A DNA stretch of 64,000 nt from Terriglobia bacterium (GTDB taxonomy: Bacteria; Acidobacteriota; Terriglobia; Terriglobales; Acidobacteriaceae): contig JAIQGL010000003.1 of assembly GCA_020072585.1 (NCBI GenBank), forward strand, positions 186,001 through 250,000, in the 5' to 3' direction. Positions 62,037 to 64,000 of the stretch are shown here, piece after piece. A program made the position numbers and the translations under genes. Below the pieces are notes generated by a model. It was given only the letters and a program-made list of their open reading frames with translations, searched no databases and was not told where the DNA came from. The first letter of the stretch is position 1; each line of letters opens with the position of its first letter.

Positions 62037-63470
62037 TCATCCAAGCGGCACCTTTTCCAGCCAGTGCGCAATGTTTACGGTCCACCCCAGCTGAGAAGAA
62101 ATGGTCTGCTGGAGTTGTGAGGTGGCCTCCGGTTCACCGTGGACAAGCAAAGTATTTTTTGGTTTCTTTTTAAACGTCCGCAGCCAGAAGAGCAGCTCTT
62201 CCGTATCGGCATGATCGCTGAACTGTTCCAGGGCAGCCACCTGGGCGCGGATGGGCACTTCTTCAGAAAAGATGCGTACTGACTTGGCCGCATTCTTGAT
62301 GATTTCGCCCCGCGTTCCGGGCGCCTGGAAGCCGATGAACAGCACCTGGTTCCGCGGATCAGGCAGGCGCAACAGCAGATGGTGCAGAATGCGCCCACCC
62401 GTCACCATGCCGCTGGAGGAGACGATAATGCATGGATACCGCACTTCATTGATCTTCTTGGAGTCCTCCTGCTTGGGCGCGAAGTGAAAACCTTCCCAGT
62501 TAATCGGCGAACCATATTTCCGCACCAACTCCCGGGTGGCGTCAGTGAATTCTTCTGAATACTTCATGAAGATTTCAACCGCTTTAATGGCCATGGGACT
62601 GTCAGAGAAAACGGGGACGCGCGGGATCTGGTTGGACTCCATCAGCTCTTTCAGCAGGAATAGAAATTTCTGCGTTCGTTCCACCGCAAAAGCCGGGACA
62701 ACAACGGAGCCGCCCCGACGCACAGTATCGGTAATGATCCTGGCCATGTGCGGGCGCACATCGTCATGTGGATGGACGCGGTTGCCATACGTCGATTCCA
62801 TCACCAGGATTTCAGGGTCCTCATTTCCATCAGGACCAGCACGTACGACGCGGCCGGGAGCGCTGGGCAGCAGCGGAACACGGCCAATGTCTCCGGTAAA
62901 CAAGAACTTGCGGGCGTTACGCTCTGGGCCAAGAAAAAGCTCGACCATGCATGAACCCAGGATATGGCCGGCGTGGACAAAGCGGAATGAAAGCTCCGGA
63001 CTGAGCCGCTTCATGTCGCCAAACGGGACAGGACTGAACAGGCCCATGCTGTCCTCAGCCTCCTGCAATGTGTAAAGAGGCAGCGCAGGATGGTGTTTGG
63101 AGGACTTCTTTTGATTGTGAAAGCGCGCTTCTTCCTCCTGCAGGTGGCCGGAGTCCGGAAGGATCACTGAACATAAATCGATTGTGGACTGCGTAGCATA
63201 GATTGGCCCTTTGAAGCCTTCTTTGGCCAGCCGCGGGATCCAGCCACAGTGGTCGAGATGGGCGTGAGTCAGGATCACCGCGTCAATCTCATGCGCCGGA
63301 ACAGGAGTATCTTCCCAGTTGCGCAATCTCCATTCCTTTGCTCCCTGAAACATGCCACAGTCAATGAGCACTTGCAGCCCCTGCTTGCCAGACGCATTGT
63401 CACGCGTGTTAATGAGATGTTTCGATCCGGTCACAGTGCCGGCGGCGCCAAGAAATTGAAGATAGGCCAC
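62037..63470 (-). CDS. beta-CASP metallo-beta-lactamase RNA nuclease-like protein
   Basis: The 477-residue product has the MBL motifs LTHAHLDHCGWIPRL (HxHxDH), FVHAGHILGSC, FTGDIGR, and beta-CASP motifs ESTYGNRVHP, VPAFAVERTQKFLFLL, SSSGMVTGGRILHHL and FSDHADTEELLFWL. This is the CPSF73/YSH1-like bacterial family (mbl-fold exonuclease). The GTG at 63470 is preferred: CAGGGA is six bases upstream, and homologues begin MAYLQFLGAAGTVTGS. An ATG at 63509 would add 13 residues. Confidence 0.9.
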   Translation of the reverse strand: MAYLQFLGAAGTVTGSKHLINTRDNASGKQGLQVLIDCGMFQGAKEWRLRNWEDTPVPAHEIDAVILTHAHLDHCGWIPRLAKEGFKGPIYATQSTIDLCSVILPDSGHLQEEEARFHNQKKSSKHHPALPLYTLQEAEDSMGLFSPVPFGDMKRLSPELSFRFVHAGHILGSCMVELFLGPERNARKFLFTGDIGRVPLLPSAPGRVVRAGPDGNEDPEILVMESTYGNRVHPHDDVRPHMARIITDTVRRGGSVVVPAFAVERTQKFLFLLKELMESNQIPRVPVFSDSPMAIKAVEIFMKYSEEFTDATRELVRKYGSPINWEGFHFAPKQEDSKKINEVRYPCIIVSSSGMVTGGRILHHLLLRLPDPRNQVLFIGFQAPGTRGEIIKNAAKSVRIFSEEVPIRAQVAALEQFSDHADTEELLFWLRTFKKKPKNTLLVHGEPEATSQLQQTISSQLGWTVNIAHWLEKVPLG

Positions 63471-63894
63471 AATTTTCCCTGGAGGTCTGAATTTATTGAA
63501 ACGCACCATTTCACAGTAATAGCTGCGATGAGCGCAACTACCAATTCAAACTACGCCGCAAAAGATAAAAACTCAGCCAATTTGGCTATGGGGCAATGTG
63601 GGGTGGCGGTTAGCGAGGTCAATTTCCGCTTTTCGATACAGAGTGCAATGGGTTATGGGATCAGCGCAAAAGATCGGTGTTCGTTTCCGAACAGCTTTTT
63701 ACGTTAGCGAACACCTAAAAAGTCCCTTTAAACCCGCTGCTTGATAGTTTATAGTATTGTTTTCAGTTGCTTAGGCCATGTGCCACTTCGGCACAAAAAG
63801 TGCGATTTCAAGTCCGTATCTCGATAGGTTTGGGGCACGGAAAACAGGCAATCCTTCGGCGACCGGCGCCGCTGCTCTGATGAAGGAGTTGGGT
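63471..63894. other. Intergenic leader of the secreted protein at 63895
   Basis: No gene was found. GCCGAAGTGGC-type and CGGCGACCGGCGCC segments near 63785-63870 could fold in the 5' leader, but no known riboswitch consensus fits. AAGGAG before 63895 is a clear ribosome site. Confidence 0.4.
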
Positions 63895-64000
63895 ATGCGT
63901 GAACTGAGGAAAGCAGGTTCGGCCCTCTTCGTGGGAATGGTTCTGATTGTTCTTACAGGTTTTGGCCCAAGACGCAGCGCAAATTCTCCCAGTGGCGGCG
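63895..64000 (+). CDS. Secreted protein, partial at window edge
   Basis: From ATG 63895 (AAGGAG, six bases upstream) the frame reads MRELRKAGSALFVGMVLIVL, a signal peptide, and runs open to the window end. Only 35 residues are visible, so no family can be given. Confidence 0.7.
   Translation, partial: MRELRKAGSALFVGMVLIVLTGFGPRRSANSPSGG

Noticed and set aside
63780-63894. Riboswitch (fluoride or c-di-GMP type) before the last gene
   Set aside because: A few short blocks look similar (CTGATGA, ACAGGCAA) but the conserved core of neither class is present.

Overview
The window is chromosomal DNA of a Gram-negative, GC-rich soil-type bacterium, most likely an Acidobacteriota of the Terriglobia/Koribacter type. 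This assignment is an inference. It rests on many secreted hypothetical proteins, paired PpiC-like foldases, S9 peptidases, GAF-PP2C regulators, intergenic palindromes of the 'ggggctaaagcccc' and 'gatccttcgactcg...gctcaggatga' kind, and a minor-pilin cluster. No rRNA or tRNA gene, CRISPR array, intact transposase or prophage was seen.

Layout. 1-13.6 kb is mostly housekeeping: groES with a CIRCE operator, pyruvate dehydrogenase E1 (aceE) beside an E1-alpha-like protein that has lost its cofactor motif, an MGMT-like protein, tlyA, nadK, a YtcJ-like amidohydrolase, a methyltransferase, lysA, hpt and deoC. Between the methyltransferase and lysA lie two tandem, related, highly structured RNAs on the minus strand with a good promoter; their architecture resembles 6S RNA. 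13.7-17.0 kb holds an outer-membrane protein and a GAF-GAF-PP2C phosphatase. The 3' end of the phosphatase gene is duplicated as a 63-bp direct repeat that brackets a 0.9-kb insert carrying a HEPN gene and an overlapping partner. 17.4-21.4 kb is a copper/redox group: Tat-exported multicopper oxidase, SCO-cytochrome c fusion and rhodanese. 21.5-35.6 kb is mixed: MBL hydrolase, O-methyltransferase, secreted proteins, a decayed GIY-YIG gene in a repeat-rich stretch, a phosphoribosyltransferase/hydrolase pair, a serine hydrolase-like protein lacking its catalytic motifs, hemH, a VCBS-repeat protein with an Arg-Asp tail, an epimerase and two PpiC/SurA-like foldases.

35.7-44.5 kb has a CDF transporter with three C-terminal dimerisation-type domains, an ECF sigma/anti-sigma pair, an S9 peptidase, a frameshifted methyltransferase, OsmC, a short glutaredoxin gene with an in-frame TGA at the first active-site cysteine (probable selenoprotein), and an EamA transporter. 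44.6-48.7 kb is a type IV minor pilin operon (FimT-PilV-PilW-PilX). 49-54.7 kb encodes secreted, DHH and BON proteins. 54.7-60.4 kb is a four-gene operon: a one-domain secreted subunit, a related two-domain subunit, a PapD-like periplasmic chaperone, and a 999-residue outer-membrane protein with C-terminal Ig/Cna-B-like domains. It looks like a diverged chaperone-usher-type surface-fibre system. 60.4-64 kb ends with an RMD1/DUF155 membrane protein, a secreted protein with an Arg-Asp/His run, a beta-CASP MBL nuclease and the start of a secreted protein cut by the window edge.

The strongest leads are the Sec-glutaredoxin, the att-like duplication around the HEPN module, the tandem structured RNAs, and the chaperone/usher-like operon.
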